Positions 26,587 through 35,731 of a stretch of DNA of 64,000 nt are shown here, piece by piece (within the stretch, counting starts at the first letter, position 1; the number at the start of each line of letters is the position of its first letter). Source of the stretch: Christiangramia echinicola DSM 19838 (GTDB lineage: Bacteria > Bacteroidota > Bacteroidia > Flavobacteriales > Flavobacteriaceae); the NCBI RefSeq assembly GCF_000423065.1, contig NZ_KE383973.1:157141-221140 (forward strand). The letters are read 5' to 3'. The notes beneath the pieces were generated by a model. That model had not been told where the DNA came from. It saw only the letters and a list, made by a program, of their open reading frames with translations, and did not search any database. A program made the position numbers and the translations under genes.

Positions 26587-27756
26587 ATGCTAATTATTGA
26601 AGAACCTAGATTAGAAAAAAACAATGATAAGGCAATTATTTCAGTTCAGTTTGAATTAGAAAATCAGAGAAATGAATTATGGTATTCATTCCCAGAGAAA
26701 TTTGAAAAATTCTTAGTTACTGAACAAGCTGATGCGTTTCTAATTGGATTATTGTTTTTAGGCCTTAAGACAGGAAATGATATAAAATTAAATGCTCCGA
26801 TATCCTCAAAACTTTATTATAGTCTAAGACATTATTTAATAGATGCCCTTTGCCTGGTAAATAAAAACTACAAAAAAATCAGGATAATTCCTTCTTCTTT
26901 AAGTCTTACGGATTTAAATGTTGGAAACACTGCAGGTACTGGTCTTTCCTGTGGAATAGATTCTTTATCTACTTTTTACGATCATAATGATGAAGTAGCT
27001 CCGTTTAAAATTGATTATTTCACTTTTTTTAATGTTGGTTCCCATGGAGATCACGGTGGAAATAATGCAAGACTAGTATTTAAGGACAGGTATAAAAATG
27101 TGGAAGCCTTTGCAAAAAAGGTAAATAGGGAAGTTCTTACTGTAGATTCTAATTTAAGTGAGATTCTAGAAATGAAATTCCAGGAGACTTATAATTTAAG
27201 GACTATTTCCTGTGCTTTGCTTTTTCAGAAACTATTCAAAAATTATTATTATTCGTCTGGAACTAGGTTCGACCACTATGGTTTTAATAATAATGAAATT
27301 GCAGACCTAGACATGTTGATTATACCGAATTTATCTACGGAATCAACGTCTTTTTTTGTAAGTGCCCTCAAATATTCAAGAGTAGAAAGAACTGAATTGA
27401 TTTCTAATTTTCCTGATACCTACAACCACTTGGATGTCTGTACTCATCCGTATTCTATGAATAGGGAAGAGATTAACTGTTCGAAATGTTATAAATGTCA
27501 GAGAACAATGTTAACTCTAGATTTGCTTGGTAAACTCGATTTATACTCTAAGGTTTTTAATGTTCAAAAGTTTAGAAAAAATAGGAATAATTATATCGGG
27601 TGGTTATTGTCAAAAAAGAAAAAATTAACCCTTGATCGAGAGCTTATAAATTTTATTGAGGAAACTGGTGAAATTAATTGGCAGGTTGAATTCTTTAAAG
27701 TAAAGAATATCATTTATCGCAAGAAAACAAAACTATTTCAATCCCTCTTCAAATGA
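26587..27756 (+). CDS. PP-loop ATPase-like protein of unknown function
   Basis: This 389-residue protein has TGLSCGIDSLSTF near residue 119, a PP-loop like the SGGxDS motif of N-type ATP pyrophosphatases (QueC/ExsB, asparagine synthase, sugar amidotransferases). Near 300 is CSKCYKCQRTMLTLDLLGK, whose cysteines could bind zinc. An HGDHGGNN segment near 155 may line the active site. PP-loop enzymes activate a carboxylate or amide by adenylation, so amidation or sulfur/nitrogen transfer to a glycan precursor is possible, but no substrate can be named. Not a close match to WbpG/PseA as I know them. It overlaps the next gene by ATGA. Confidence 0.65.
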   Translation: MLIIEEPRLEKNNDKAIISVQFELENQRNELWYSFPEKFEKFLVTEQADAFLIGLLFLGLKTGNDIKLNAPISSKLYYSLRHYLIDALCLVNKNYKKIRIIPSSLSLTDLNVGNTAGTGLSCGIDSLSTFYDHNDEVAPFKIDYFTFFNVGSHGDHGGNNARLVFKDRYKNVEAFAKKVNREVLTVDSNLSEILEMKFQETYNLRTISCALLFQKLFKNYYYSSGTRFDHYGFNNNEIADLDMLIIPNLSTESTSFFVSALKYSRVERTELISNFPDTYNHLDVCTHPYSMNREEINCSKCYKCQRTMLTLDLLGKLDLYSKVFNVQKFRKNRNNYIGWLLSKKKKLTLDRELINFIEETGEINWQVEFFKVKNIIYRKKTKLFQSLFK

Positions 27757-28835
27757 AGCTTTCAATAATATATGCTTACCGTAATAGGGATTTGGAGAGG
27801 ATAAGAAAATCTTTGCAATCCCTGGATGATCAGACTGATTCGAATTTTCAGGTGTATTTCATTGACTATGGTTCTGATGAGGCCAGATCTCAAAAAATAA
27901 AAAAAGTTTGCTCCAAATTTGATTTTATATCCTACAATTATGTACCTACTAAATTCCAACCCTGGAATAAGAGCAAGGCCTTAAATTATGTCATCAAAAC
28001 ACTAGGAACGGAGTACTGTTTTGTGGCTGATGTAGATGTCATTTTTCATCCTGATTTTATTAAAAAGGCAAAAAAACTTCAGAAAGAAGACAGAATAACT
28101 TACTTCCAGGTAGGTTATTTAGATTCCCAGCAAAGTAAGAAGGATTTGGAGTTTTCTGATTATCAGATTTCAAGACTGAGTACCCCAGAGGCAACTGGGT
28201 TAAGTTTGTTCCCAGTAGAAAAATTGAAGGAAATAAATGGCTTTGATGAGTTTTACCATTTTTGGGGTAGCGAAGATACCGATATACACGTGAGACTGGA
28301 AAATGCTGGAAATGAGGCAAGGTTTTATGATGAGGAATTATTATTGCTACATCAATGGCACCCTTCCTACCAAAGTCAAGAACGAACGAATACTTTAACA
28401 GATCTAAAGATTTCAGGTGTTTTGCCTCTCAATCATCAGCATTTAAAAACGGCTAAAGAGCTTGGATCTACTAAAGTGAATTTAGAAGGTTGGGGCCAGT
28501 GCATAACGGAAGAAGAATCCAGGGAGTTAAAGGCCACAGAAGTTAGTTTTTCAGTTACCAATGAAAAAAGACAGGTTGATGATATTTTGTTCGGCCAATT
28601 GCCGGGAATTAAAAACGGAATTATCAAAATTAGTTTTAAATATGATCCTTTTCAGCAATCGGCCAAGTATCATTTAAAGAAAAAACTCGGCAAAAAGGTA
28701 CCTCACTATTATACATTTAAGGAAATGAATGATCGGGTAATTTTGCACCTTATTTCATTTTATCGAAATTTACCGTATTCCATTATTAGTAATAAGAATA
28801 AAGGCGAAATAGAAATCGCCATTAAATTTTCCTGA
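27753..28835 (+). CDS. Glycosyltransferase with galactosyltransferase-type C-terminus
   Basis: This 360-residue GT-A enzyme has LSIIYAYRNRDLERIRKSL at its start, FIDYGSDEA near 36, FVADVDVIFHPDF near 90 and, near 165-178, NGFDEFYHFWGSEDTDIHVR. That last motif is the Glyco_transf_7C signature of galactosyl- and N-acetylgalactosaminyltransferases (chondroitin-synthase type). The ATG overlaps the stop of the PP-loop gene by four bases (ATGA), so the two are probably translated together. Confidence 0.78.
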   Translation: MKLSIIYAYRNRDLERIRKSLQSLDDQTDSNFQVYFIDYGSDEARSQKIKKVCSKFDFISYNYVPTKFQPWNKSKALNYVIKTLGTEYCFVADVDVIFHPDFIKKAKKLQKEDRITYFQVGYLDSQQSKKDLEFSDYQISRLSTPEATGLSLFPVEKLKEINGFDEFYHFWGSEDTDIHVRLENAGNEARFYDEELLLLHQWHPSYQSQERTNTLTDLKISGVLPLNHQHLKTAKELGSTKVNLEGWGQCITEEESRELKATEVSFSVTNEKRQVDDILFGQLPGIKNGIIKISFKYDPFQQSAKYHLKKKLGKKVPHYYTFKEMNDRVILHLISFYRNLPYSIISNKNKGEIEIAIKFS

Positions 28836-28839
28836 CTCG

Positions 28840-29715
28840 ATGCCGTTGAAGTCAAAATTTAAATCCCATCTTTTTCACGCCCTTGAATTATTATCCAGAA
28901 ATCAGGGTGATAATTTATATCATTTTCTCCAAAACCTCTTTTTTGAGAAGGATCTGGATCATAAAATAAGTTCTTCCTTTAATACCTATAAAATTGTGGA
29001 ACAGGTCACCGAAAAGAATGGAATTAAGATACAAGATAAGGTGATAGTGGAAATAGGATCGGGATGGCTACCCTTAATGCCATATTTTTTTAAGTATATG
29101 GGAAAGGCAAGCCAGGTTATAAGCTATGATCTGAATAAACATTATCAGAAGAAAAATATCAAAAAGCTTAATCAGACTTTTTCGCAGAATTTTGATAAGT
29201 TGATAAAGGTTTCGGAAAAATCAGAGTTTCCTCTCCCTGAAGGCGTAGCGTATTTTCCCAAAACAGATATTACAAATCACGATATCTTTGGTGCTGATAT
29301 TATTTTTTCAAGATTTGTACTGGAGCATGTTGAACCTGAAATGATCCGCGAAATGCATTTAAAATTTAAAAAAGATCTAAACCCCGGGTCTTATATCATA
29401 CATCTGATTTCCCCCAGCGACCATAGAGCTTATTCCGATAAAAAACTTTCATTACAGGATTTTCTTCGTTTTTCTAAGGAAGAATGGAACCAGGTACAAA
29501 CCAGGTTTGATTATCATAACCGGCTTCGATTACCGCAGTACCTGGATATATTTAAGGATTTAAATTATGACATAGTAGATTTAACCTACGATAAACCATC
29601 AGTTGATTCTGAAAACTATAGAAAATTTAAAAAACTTACATTGCATGAGGATTTTGATGGATATACTGACGAAGAGCTGATGGCCGGTTCGATCAACCTT
29701 GTTTTAAAAGTATAA
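28840..29715 (+). CDS. Putative SAM-dependent methyltransferase
   Basis: This 291-residue protein has IVEIGSGWLPLMPYF near residue 69 (methyltransferase motif I), VISYDLNKHY near 91, and ADIIFSRFVLEHV near 153 (motif IV to V). It starts four bases after the preceding stop and one base before neuB. It may methylate a sugar or the nonulosonate made by the next three genes. The fold call is fairly safe; the substrate is unknown. Confidence 0.7.
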   Translation: MPLKSKFKSHLFHALELLSRNQGDNLYHFLQNLFFEKDLDHKISSSFNTYKIVEQVTEKNGIKIQDKVIVEIGSGWLPLMPYFFKYMGKASQVISYDLNKHYQKKNIKKLNQTFSQNFDKLIKVSEKSEFPLPEGVAYFPKTDITNHDIFGADIIFSRFVLEHVEPEMIREMHLKFKKDLNPGSYIIHLISPSDHRAYSDKKLSLQDFLRFSKEEWNQVQTRFDYHNRLRLPQYLDIFKDLNYDIVDLTYDKPSVDSENYRKFKKLTLHEDFDGYTDEELMAGSINLVLKV

Positions 29716-29716
29716 A

Positions 29717-30709
29717 ATGGAAATTATAGCCGAAATTGGACAGGCCCATGAAGGTAGCCTGGGGATGGCATTAAAATATATCAATGCGCTAGCTGAGGCC
29801 GGGGTAGATACTGTTAAATTCCAGGTACATATCGCCGAGGCAGAGAGTAGTATTCATGAGCCTTTTCGAATCAAATTCTCGGAGCAGGATAAAACTCGTT
29901 TCGATTACTGGAAACGCATGGAATTCTCAAAAGAGCAATGGAATTTGCTTAAGTCAAGCTGCGAGGAAAAGGGAGTTGAATTCCTGGCTTCCCCGTTCAG
30001 CAATGCTGCGGTAGATCTGTTAGAAGAATTAGGAGTAAAAAAATATAAGATCGGCTCTGGAGAGGTTACCAATTTTCTGTTACTGGAAAAAATTGCCAAT
30101 ACCGGCAAATCGGTTATTTTATCATCGGGGATGAGTTCTTTTAAGGAACTGGATGAGGCTTTTGATTTTCTAAAAAACAGGAGTGTGGATATGTCTATTT
30201 TACAATGCACAACTTCTTATCCTACTGAACCGGAAAATTACGGGTTGAATGTGATGCAGGAAATAAGGGATCGGTATGGCCTCAGAACTGGCTATTCTGA
30301 TCATTCGGCCAGACCTGAAACCTGTATTGCAGCAGCATCATTGGGTGCAGAGATCCTTGAGTTTCATGCTGTTTTTAGTCGAAAAAGTTTTGGTCCTGAT
30401 GCCTCTTCTTCCTTGGAAATAGATGAGATCAAGAAATTAGTGACAGCCGTGCGAAATATCGAAAAGGCTTTGAAAAATCCTGTGGATAAAATGGATAATT
30501 CAAAGTTTTCGGAACTGAAACAAATTTTTGAGAAATCCCTGGCAGTCAATAAGGACCTGCCTGCAGGTCATGTTTTGAGATTTGAAGATCTGGAAGCTAA
30601 AAAGCCCAGTAATATGGGGATTTCAGCTAAAAATTTCACGAAGGTGATCGGTAAAAAATTAGTTATCTCTATTCAAAAATACTCTTTTTTAAAAGCTGAT
30701 CATTTTTAA
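29717..30709 (+). CDS. neuB: Sialic acid (nonulosonate) synthase
   Basis: This enzyme condenses phosphoenolpyruvate with ManNAc or a related 6-carbon sugar to give a 9-carbon nonulosonic acid. It has 330 residues. A NeuB TIM barrel (EIGQAHEGSL near 5, DTVKFQVHIAEAE near 31, YKIGSGEVTN near 109, YSDHS near 194) is followed by a C-terminal SAF/antifreeze-like domain at about 272-330 (GHVLRFEDLEAKKP). It leads the neuB-neuC-neuA cassette. Whether the product is Neu5Ac, legionaminate or another acid cannot be fixed by sequence alone; LegB/LegC or PseB/PseC genes are not seen nearby. Confidence 0.92.
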   Translation: MEIIAEIGQAHEGSLGMALKYINALAEAGVDTVKFQVHIAEAESSIHEPFRIKFSEQDKTRFDYWKRMEFSKEQWNLLKSSCEEKGVEFLASPFSNAAVDLLEELGVKKYKIGSGEVTNFLLLEKIANTGKSVILSSGMSSFKELDEAFDFLKNRSVDMSILQCTTSYPTEPENYGLNVMQEIRDRYGLRTGYSDHSARPETCIAAASLGAEILEFHAVFSRKSFGPDASSSLEIDEIKKLVTAVRNIEKALKNPVDKMDNSKFSELKQIFEKSLAVNKDLPAGHVLRFEDLEAKKPSNMGISAKNFTKVIGKKLVISIQKYSFLKADHF

Positions 30710-30739
30710 AGTTTTTACTTTGTTACGTAATTGAATTGT

Positions 30740-31897
30740 ATGCATAAAAGAAAGATCTGTGTTGTAATTACCGCAAGACCCTCTTATAGCAGGGTGAAAT
30801 CTGCATTAAAGGCTATACAGGAGCATAAAAACCTGGAATTGCAACTGGTCATAGCAGGTTCGGCACTGTTGGATCGTTATGGCAATGCTGCAGATTTTAT
30901 AAAAAAAGATGGTTTCACAGCCAACGCAAAGGTATTTATGGTACTTGAAGGGGAGAACCCCACAACTATGGCAAAGACTACCGGCCTTGGCCTCATGGAG
31001 CTCACGAATGTGTTCTATAATCTGCAACCGGATGCGGTGATCACTATTGCTGACCGATTTGAAACCATCGCTACTTCCATTGCCGCTGCCTATCAGAATA
31101 TCCCTCTTGCACATCTCCAGGGAGGTGAAGTAACAGGGAGTATAGATGAAAAGGTACGACACGCCAACACTAAACTTGCCGACCTGCACCTGGTTTCCAA
31201 TGAGGATGCTCGCGAACGCGTGATTAAACTTGGCGAGGACCCCGAGATGGTAATCAATACGGGTTGCCCTTCCATCGATCTCGCAAGAGAGATCAAAAGT
31301 GAAAAAGATCTTGGTTTTGATCCGCTCAAAAAATACGGAGGAGTAGGAAGGCGGATTGATTGGAAGAATGGATATTTAGTTGTGATGCAACACCCCGTGA
31401 CTTCAGAATATGACCAGGCCAGGCAGCATATTATGGAAACACTTCATGCGGTTACCGATTCAGGTATACCCGCTTTCTGGTTCTGGCCCAATGTGGATGC
31501 GGGATCAGATGGTACCTCCAATGGGATCAGGACCTTTAGAGAGCAAAAAGATCCGGCCAATATACATTTCTTTAAAAACATGGATAGCCTTGATTTTCTT
31601 AGGCTGCTAAAATATTCAAAGATGATCATCGGTAACTCCAGTGCCGGGATAAGAGAATGTAGTTATCTTGGTGTACCGGCGATCGATATCGGTAGCCGCC
31701 AGCATAGAAGGCTAAAGGCTGAAAATGTTATACATGTAGGCTATGACAGAAAGGAGATTCAGGAAAAAATAAAGGAATTGAATGGAAAAGGACATTTTCC
31801 TTCCTCTTCAATATATGGTGTTGGCGATTCGGGAAAAAAGATCGCGGAATTACTTTCAAATATTGAATTGAGATCAACTAAAACCATTGCTTATTGA
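30740..31897 (+). CDS. neuC: UDP-GlcNAc 2-epimerase, hydrolysing
   Basis: This enzyme releases UDP and inverts carbon 2, giving ManNAc (or its diacetyl-bacillosamine counterpart) for NeuB. It has 385 residues from ATG 30740; an in-frame TTG three codons upstream is less likely. ITARPSYSRVKS is near residue 10, ADRFETIATSIAAAY near 102, HLQGGEVTGSIDE near 123 and VMQHPVTSEYDQ near 215. It is distinct from wecB at 22797: this is the NeuC/LegG type that supports nonulosonate synthesis. Its stop overlaps the ATG of neuA by one base. Confidence 0.92.
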   Translation: MHKRKICVVITARPSYSRVKSALKAIQEHKNLELQLVIAGSALLDRYGNAADFIKKDGFTANAKVFMVLEGENPTTMAKTTGLGLMELTNVFYNLQPDAVITIADRFETIATSIAAAYQNIPLAHLQGGEVTGSIDEKVRHANTKLADLHLVSNEDARERVIKLGEDPEMVINTGCPSIDLAREIKSEKDLGFDPLKKYGGVGRRIDWKNGYLVVMQHPVTSEYDQARQHIMETLHAVTDSGIPAFWFWPNVDAGSDGTSNGIRTFREQKDPANIHFFKNMDSLDFLRLLKYSKMIIGNSSAGIRECSYLGVPAIDIGSRQHRRLKAENVIHVGYDRKEIQEKIKELNGKGHFPSSSIYGVGDSGKKIAELLSNIELRSTKTIAY

Positions 31898-32580
31898 TGA
31901 AAGTACTCGGACTAATCACGGCAAGAGGTGGAAGTAAGGGAATTCCCGGAAAGAATATCAAATTGTTAGGTAATAAACCACTTATAGTCTATAGCATAGA
32001 GGATGCAACAAAGTCTAAATTGCTTTCTAGATTAGTGGTAAGTTCAGATGATAAGTCGATCCTGGCTGTGGCCAGGGAGAATGCTGCGGAAGTACCATTT
32101 AAAAGACCTGCCGAATTAGCTGCTGATGACACACCCAGTCTTGAGGTCATTAAACACGCAGTTCAATTCTTTAAAGAAAAGAATGAATATTTTGACGCCG
32201 TTTGTGTGCTGCAACCTACCACACCCTTCAGAAGAAAAGGCCTGATCGATGAAGCGATCGCAAAAATGCAACAGGGGAATTATGACTCTGTTATAAGCGT
32301 ACGAGAGATCCCTACTGAATACAATCCACATTGGGCTTTTGAAGAACAAGGGGGGCAGCTAAAAATAGCGACAGGAGAAAGATATCCAATTCCAAGGCGA
32401 CAGGAATTACCAAGGGCTTACCACCGCGATGGAGCAGTCTACGTAACCCGAACCGAAAGCATATTTGAAAATTCTCTTTTTGGAGATAAGATCGGCTTTG
32501 TAGATACCTCGATGGATCCTTATGTGAATATCGACACCCCTGCCGACTGGAATAAGGCTGAAGAATTAAATAGATCCTGA
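31897..32580 (+). CDS. neuA: CMP-nonulosonate cytidylyltransferase
   Basis: This enzyme activates the nonulosonic acid with CTP to the CMP-sugar donor. It has 227 residues. The N-terminal ARGGSKGIPGKNIK at about residues 9-22 binds the nucleotide; VLQPTTPFR near 105 and RDGAVYVTR near 178 are family motifs. The TTG at 31894 is in frame but the ATG at 31897 overlaps the neuC stop (TGATG) and is the natural start. It ends two bases before the asnB-like gene. Confidence 0.92.
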   Translation: MKVLGLITARGGSKGIPGKNIKLLGNKPLIVYSIEDATKSKLLSRLVVSSDDKSILAVARENAAEVPFKRPAELAADDTPSLEVIKHAVQFFKEKNEYFDAVCVLQPTTPFRRKGLIDEAIAKMQQGNYDSVISVREIPTEYNPHWAFEEQGGQLKIATGERYPIPRRQELPRAYHRDGAVYVTRTESIFENSLFGDKIGFVDTSMDPYVNIDTPADWNKAEELNRS

Positions 32581-32582
32581 TC

Positions 32583-34295
32583 ATGTGCGGAATTGCTGGA
32601 ATAATAGGTGCAGGCTATGTCGAGGAGCATATTTGGAAAATGCTGAAGATCGTTCGGCATCGAGGGCCCGATCATTCGGCGATATTTTCAGGAACCAATT
32701 GCCTTCTCGGTCATAACCGACTTTCCATAATAGATCTTTCAGCGGAGGCTAATCAGCCATTCAGCGATTCTACAGGTAGGTTTCAGCTGATATTTAACGG
32801 GGAGATATATAATTATAAAGAATTAAGGGCAGAAATAGGTAATCGATATTATTTCAAAACGAAGTCTGATACTGAAGTATTACTTGCTGCATATTTAGTT
32901 TATGGAAGGGATTGCCTTGAAAAGTTAAATGGAATGTTCGCATTCGCGATCTGGGACAGTGAAAAGAACAAATTGTTCGCGGCCAGGGACCGCTTTGGGG
33001 TAAAGCCATTCTATTATTACAAGGATAAAAATTCTTTAATTTTTGCCAGTGAAATAAAGGCTATTCACGCTATAGTAGCCAGGAATGTCAGTGAAAGGGC
33101 CTGGGCAAATTATTTCAGATACGGAAGTTACGGCATGCCGGAGGATACTTTTTATGCCGATATATCTCAATTGGCGGGAGGGTATTTCCTGGAATATCAG
33201 GAAGGAAATTTGCAAAAATATCCCTGGTATAATTTTGAAAAGAGGATAAAAGTCCGTTCTTCTGATTCTGGTTCAGAAGCAGATATTAAAAAAAATTACC
33301 TTGACCTTCTGGAAGACTCCATAAAATTAAGGTTCAGGGCCGATGTTCAGGTTGGCTTTAATCTGAGCGGTGGAGTGGATAGTTCGCTATTACTTGCCCT
33401 GGTGAACCACCTTCATCCAGCTCACAACATCCGGGCTTACACCTTCTATTCCGGGGATGATAGGTATGATGAATTGTCCTGGGTTGAACAAATGATAGAA
33501 AAGACGGGAAACCCACTGGAAAAAATCAAACTTAGACTTGAAGAAGTGCCTGAGCTGGCTAAAAAGATCAGTGATTTCCAGGATGAGCCTTTTGGTGGAA
33601 TTCCCACACTAGCCTATTCAAAGATATTCAGACAAGCCAGTGAGGATGGGATTAAGGTACTCCTGGATGGTCAGGGGATGGATGAACAATGGGCTGGATA
33701 TGACTATTATTCGAGTAATACTAACAACTTAATTCAGGGTGTTGGAAAGGAGTCAGCTTTTAAACCTGAGGTTCTTGAAAATGATTTCCGAGAATTAGCG
33801 AAGCAACCTCAATACCCGGAACCTTTTTCCTCAAGAGTTCAAAATCTACAATATCGGGATCTCTTTTATACTAAACTTCCAAGGGCGCTGCGTTTTAACG
33901 ACAGGGTTTCGATGGCTGTTTCTACCGAATTAAGAGAACCATTTCTGGATTACAGATTAGTAGAATTTGCATTCAGACTTCCTGATAACATGAAGATCAG
34001 GGGAGGAGTTCATAAATGCCTTTTGCGGGAGATCGTAAAGGAATTTGTGCCTTTTGAGGTAGCCGAGGCACCTAAACGTCCTCTTCAAACACCACAGCGG
34101 GAATGGTTAGGAAGCGAATTAGCTATGTTTGTAGATGGGAGCTTAAAGGAGCTAAAAGAATCCTCTTATGCTAACTGGTTCGATTTTGACCGTATGGAAG
34201 GAGAATGGAAATCCTATATGAAAGGTAAAAGAAATCATAGCTTTTATCTCTGGCAATGGATCAATACGGCTATTCTTTTAAAAAACTACCAATAA
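32583..34295 (+). CDS. asnB: Asparagine synthase-like glutamine amidotransferase
   Basis: This 570-residue protein has an N-terminal glutaminase domain whose Cys2 is exposed after Met removal (MCGIAGI), NGEIYNYKELR near 77, and a synthetase domain with the PP-loop SGGVDSS near 262 and LDGQGMDEQWAGYDYY near 361. The family makes asparagine, but homologues inside polysaccharide loci are thought to amidate sugar carboxylates such as uronic or nonulosonic acids. Its place two bases after neuA makes such a role likely, though not proven. A short AACCC/GGGTT hairpin follows the stop. Confidence 0.85.
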   Translation: MCGIAGIIGAGYVEEHIWKMLKIVRHRGPDHSAIFSGTNCLLGHNRLSIIDLSAEANQPFSDSTGRFQLIFNGEIYNYKELRAEIGNRYYFKTKSDTEVLLAAYLVYGRDCLEKLNGMFAFAIWDSEKNKLFAARDRFGVKPFYYYKDKNSLIFASEIKAIHAIVARNVSERAWANYFRYGSYGMPEDTFYADISQLAGGYFLEYQEGNLQKYPWYNFEKRIKVRSSDSGSEADIKKNYLDLLEDSIKLRFRADVQVGFNLSGGVDSSLLLALVNHLHPAHNIRAYTFYSGDDRYDELSWVEQMIEKTGNPLEKIKLRLEEVPELAKKISDFQDEPFGGIPTLAYSKIFRQASEDGIKVLLDGQGMDEQWAGYDYYSSNTNNLIQGVGKESAFKPEVLENDFRELAKQPQYPEPFSSRVQNLQYRDLFYTKLPRALRFNDRVSMAVSTELREPFLDYRLVEFAFRLPDNMKIRGGVHKCLLREIVKEFVPFEVAEAPKRPLQTPQREWLGSELAMFVDGSLKELKESSYANWFDFDRMEGEWKSYMKGKRNHSFYLWQWINTAILLKNYQ

Positions 34296-34308
34296 CCCAA
34301 TGGGTTTT
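34294..34308 (+). terminator. Weak terminator-like hairpin
   Basis: AACCC pairs with GGGTT around a three-base loop and is followed by only two more T residues. It overlaps the asnB stop codon. At best it attenuates transcription. Confidence 0.25.
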
Positions 34309-34339
34309 CTATATTTGAATTCCCAATGAACCCGTATTT

Positions 34340-35725
34340 TTGAAAAAGAAGAAAATTCTTATCGTTATTCCAGATGGCGTTAGCCTCAGGAATTTTTTAT
34401 TCACCGATTTTCCTGAAATAGCGAGGGAATCTGGTCTGCAGATCGTTTACTGGAACGCCACTACCTATGATATTGCCGGGGAAGGAGAAAAGGAGATAAA
34501 ACTAGAACCAGCACCACGGGCCACAACCGACCTTTATAAAAGAGCTAAGATCCTGGCAGAACTCGATCACTTTAAAGACAGATTTCAGGATCCAATCTAT
34601 GAAAAGTATGAGTTCAGGAACTCGTCTAAAGGAATAAAGAATAAGATCAAGAACCTTATCGTTTCAAGGCTTCGCAGAAACCATTCAGGAGAAAAAGGAT
34701 TAGAGGTGCTAAGGATACGGATGAATGAGTCTGAGAGGAAATCTCAATATTACAAGCATTGCAGGGTCGTACTAAAAAATGAAGCGCCAGACCTGGTATT
34801 TTGCGCCAACCAGCGTCCAGTGAATGCGATCGCACCTATAACAGCGGCAAAAGATATAGGAATACCTACTGCCTGTTTTATCTTTTCCTGGGATAATTTA
34901 CCGAAGGCTACCAAAGTAATAGATACGGATTTTTACTTTGTCTGGAGCAATTATATGAAAAAGGAATTGCTTGAATATTACCCGTTTGTTCAGGAACAAC
35001 AGGTTAAAATAACCGGAACTCCTCAATTTGAAATACATTATAAAGAGGAAGTGATTATGTCACGGAAGGAATTTTATAAGAAATACGATTTGAATCCACA
35101 GAAAGACTATTTATGTTTTTCAGGAGATGACATCACTACCTCACCACATGATGAAATTTTCTTAAAAGATGTAGCAGAATCCGTTCGGAACCTGAACCGG
35201 AAGGGGGAGGAAATGGGAGTGATCTTCAGAAGATGCCCGGTAGATTTTTCTGGCAGATATGGCACGGTGATCGAGGAATATAACGACGTGATACGTTCTA
35301 TCGATCCCCAATGGAGTAGAGGTGTAGACAGCTGGGACCAGGTTATGCCTACCAGGCAGGATATGATGCTTCAAACCAATATTATCCAACATAGTTTTAT
35401 GGTGATCAATGTTGGATCATCAATGGTTTTTGATTTTATAGCCAAGAATAAACCCTGTGGATTTTTAAATTATAAACCACGAATAGAAAATTTAGAAAAG
35501 GATATTCGGGAGGTTTATGATTATGTACATTTTCGTTCTATGCCAGATAAAAAAGCTGTATACTGGATAAATGAAGTACAAGAAATTGAGGATGTGATTA
35601 AGTCGGCTAAAAATAATACGTCTGTTAGTATTGAAATTACCAAGCAGTGGTACGAAATTATTAATTCATCAGAAGGTAAAGCAAATAGCCAAATAACTCA
35701 ACAATTACAACAAATCATAAAGTAA
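34340..35725 (+). CDS. Unrecognised protein, possible GT-B glycosyltransferase
   Basis: 461 residues from TTG 34340. The ATG at 34326 is out of frame and closes at once, so the TTG start seems real. The N-terminal strand KILIVIPDGVSLRNFLF, the middle CFIFSWDNLPKAT near 180, ITGTPQFEIHY near 225 and the C-terminal VINVGSSMVFDFIAKNKPCG near 355 resemble GT-B enzymes in which the second domain binds the nucleotide. No CAZy family is recognised. Its place after neuBCA-asnB makes it a candidate nonulosonate transferase, by context only. Confidence 0.55.
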   Translation: MKKKKILIVIPDGVSLRNFLFTDFPEIARESGLQIVYWNATTYDIAGEGEKEIKLEPAPRATTDLYKRAKILAELDHFKDRFQDPIYEKYEFRNSSKGIKNKIKNLIVSRLRRNHSGEKGLEVLRIRMNESERKSQYYKHCRVVLKNEAPDLVFCANQRPVNAIAPITAAKDIGIPTACFIFSWDNLPKATKVIDTDFYFVWSNYMKKELLEYYPFVQEQQVKITGTPQFEIHYKEEVIMSRKEFYKKYDLNPQKDYLCFSGDDITTSPHDEIFLKDVAESVRNLNRKGEEMGVIFRRCPVDFSGRYGTVIEEYNDVIRSIDPQWSRGVDSWDQVMPTRQDMMLQTNIIQHSFMVINVGSSMVFDFIAKNKPCGFLNYKPRIENLEKDIREVYDYVHFRSMPDKKAVYWINEVQEIEDVIKSAKNNTSVSIEITKQWYEIINSSEGKANSQITQQLQQIIK

Positions 35726-35731
35726 TAATAG

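Noticed and set aside
32312..32584. Minus-strand open frame of 90 codons inside neuA
   Set aside because: It lies entirely within neuA, which has clear family motifs. It is a shadow of the real gene.
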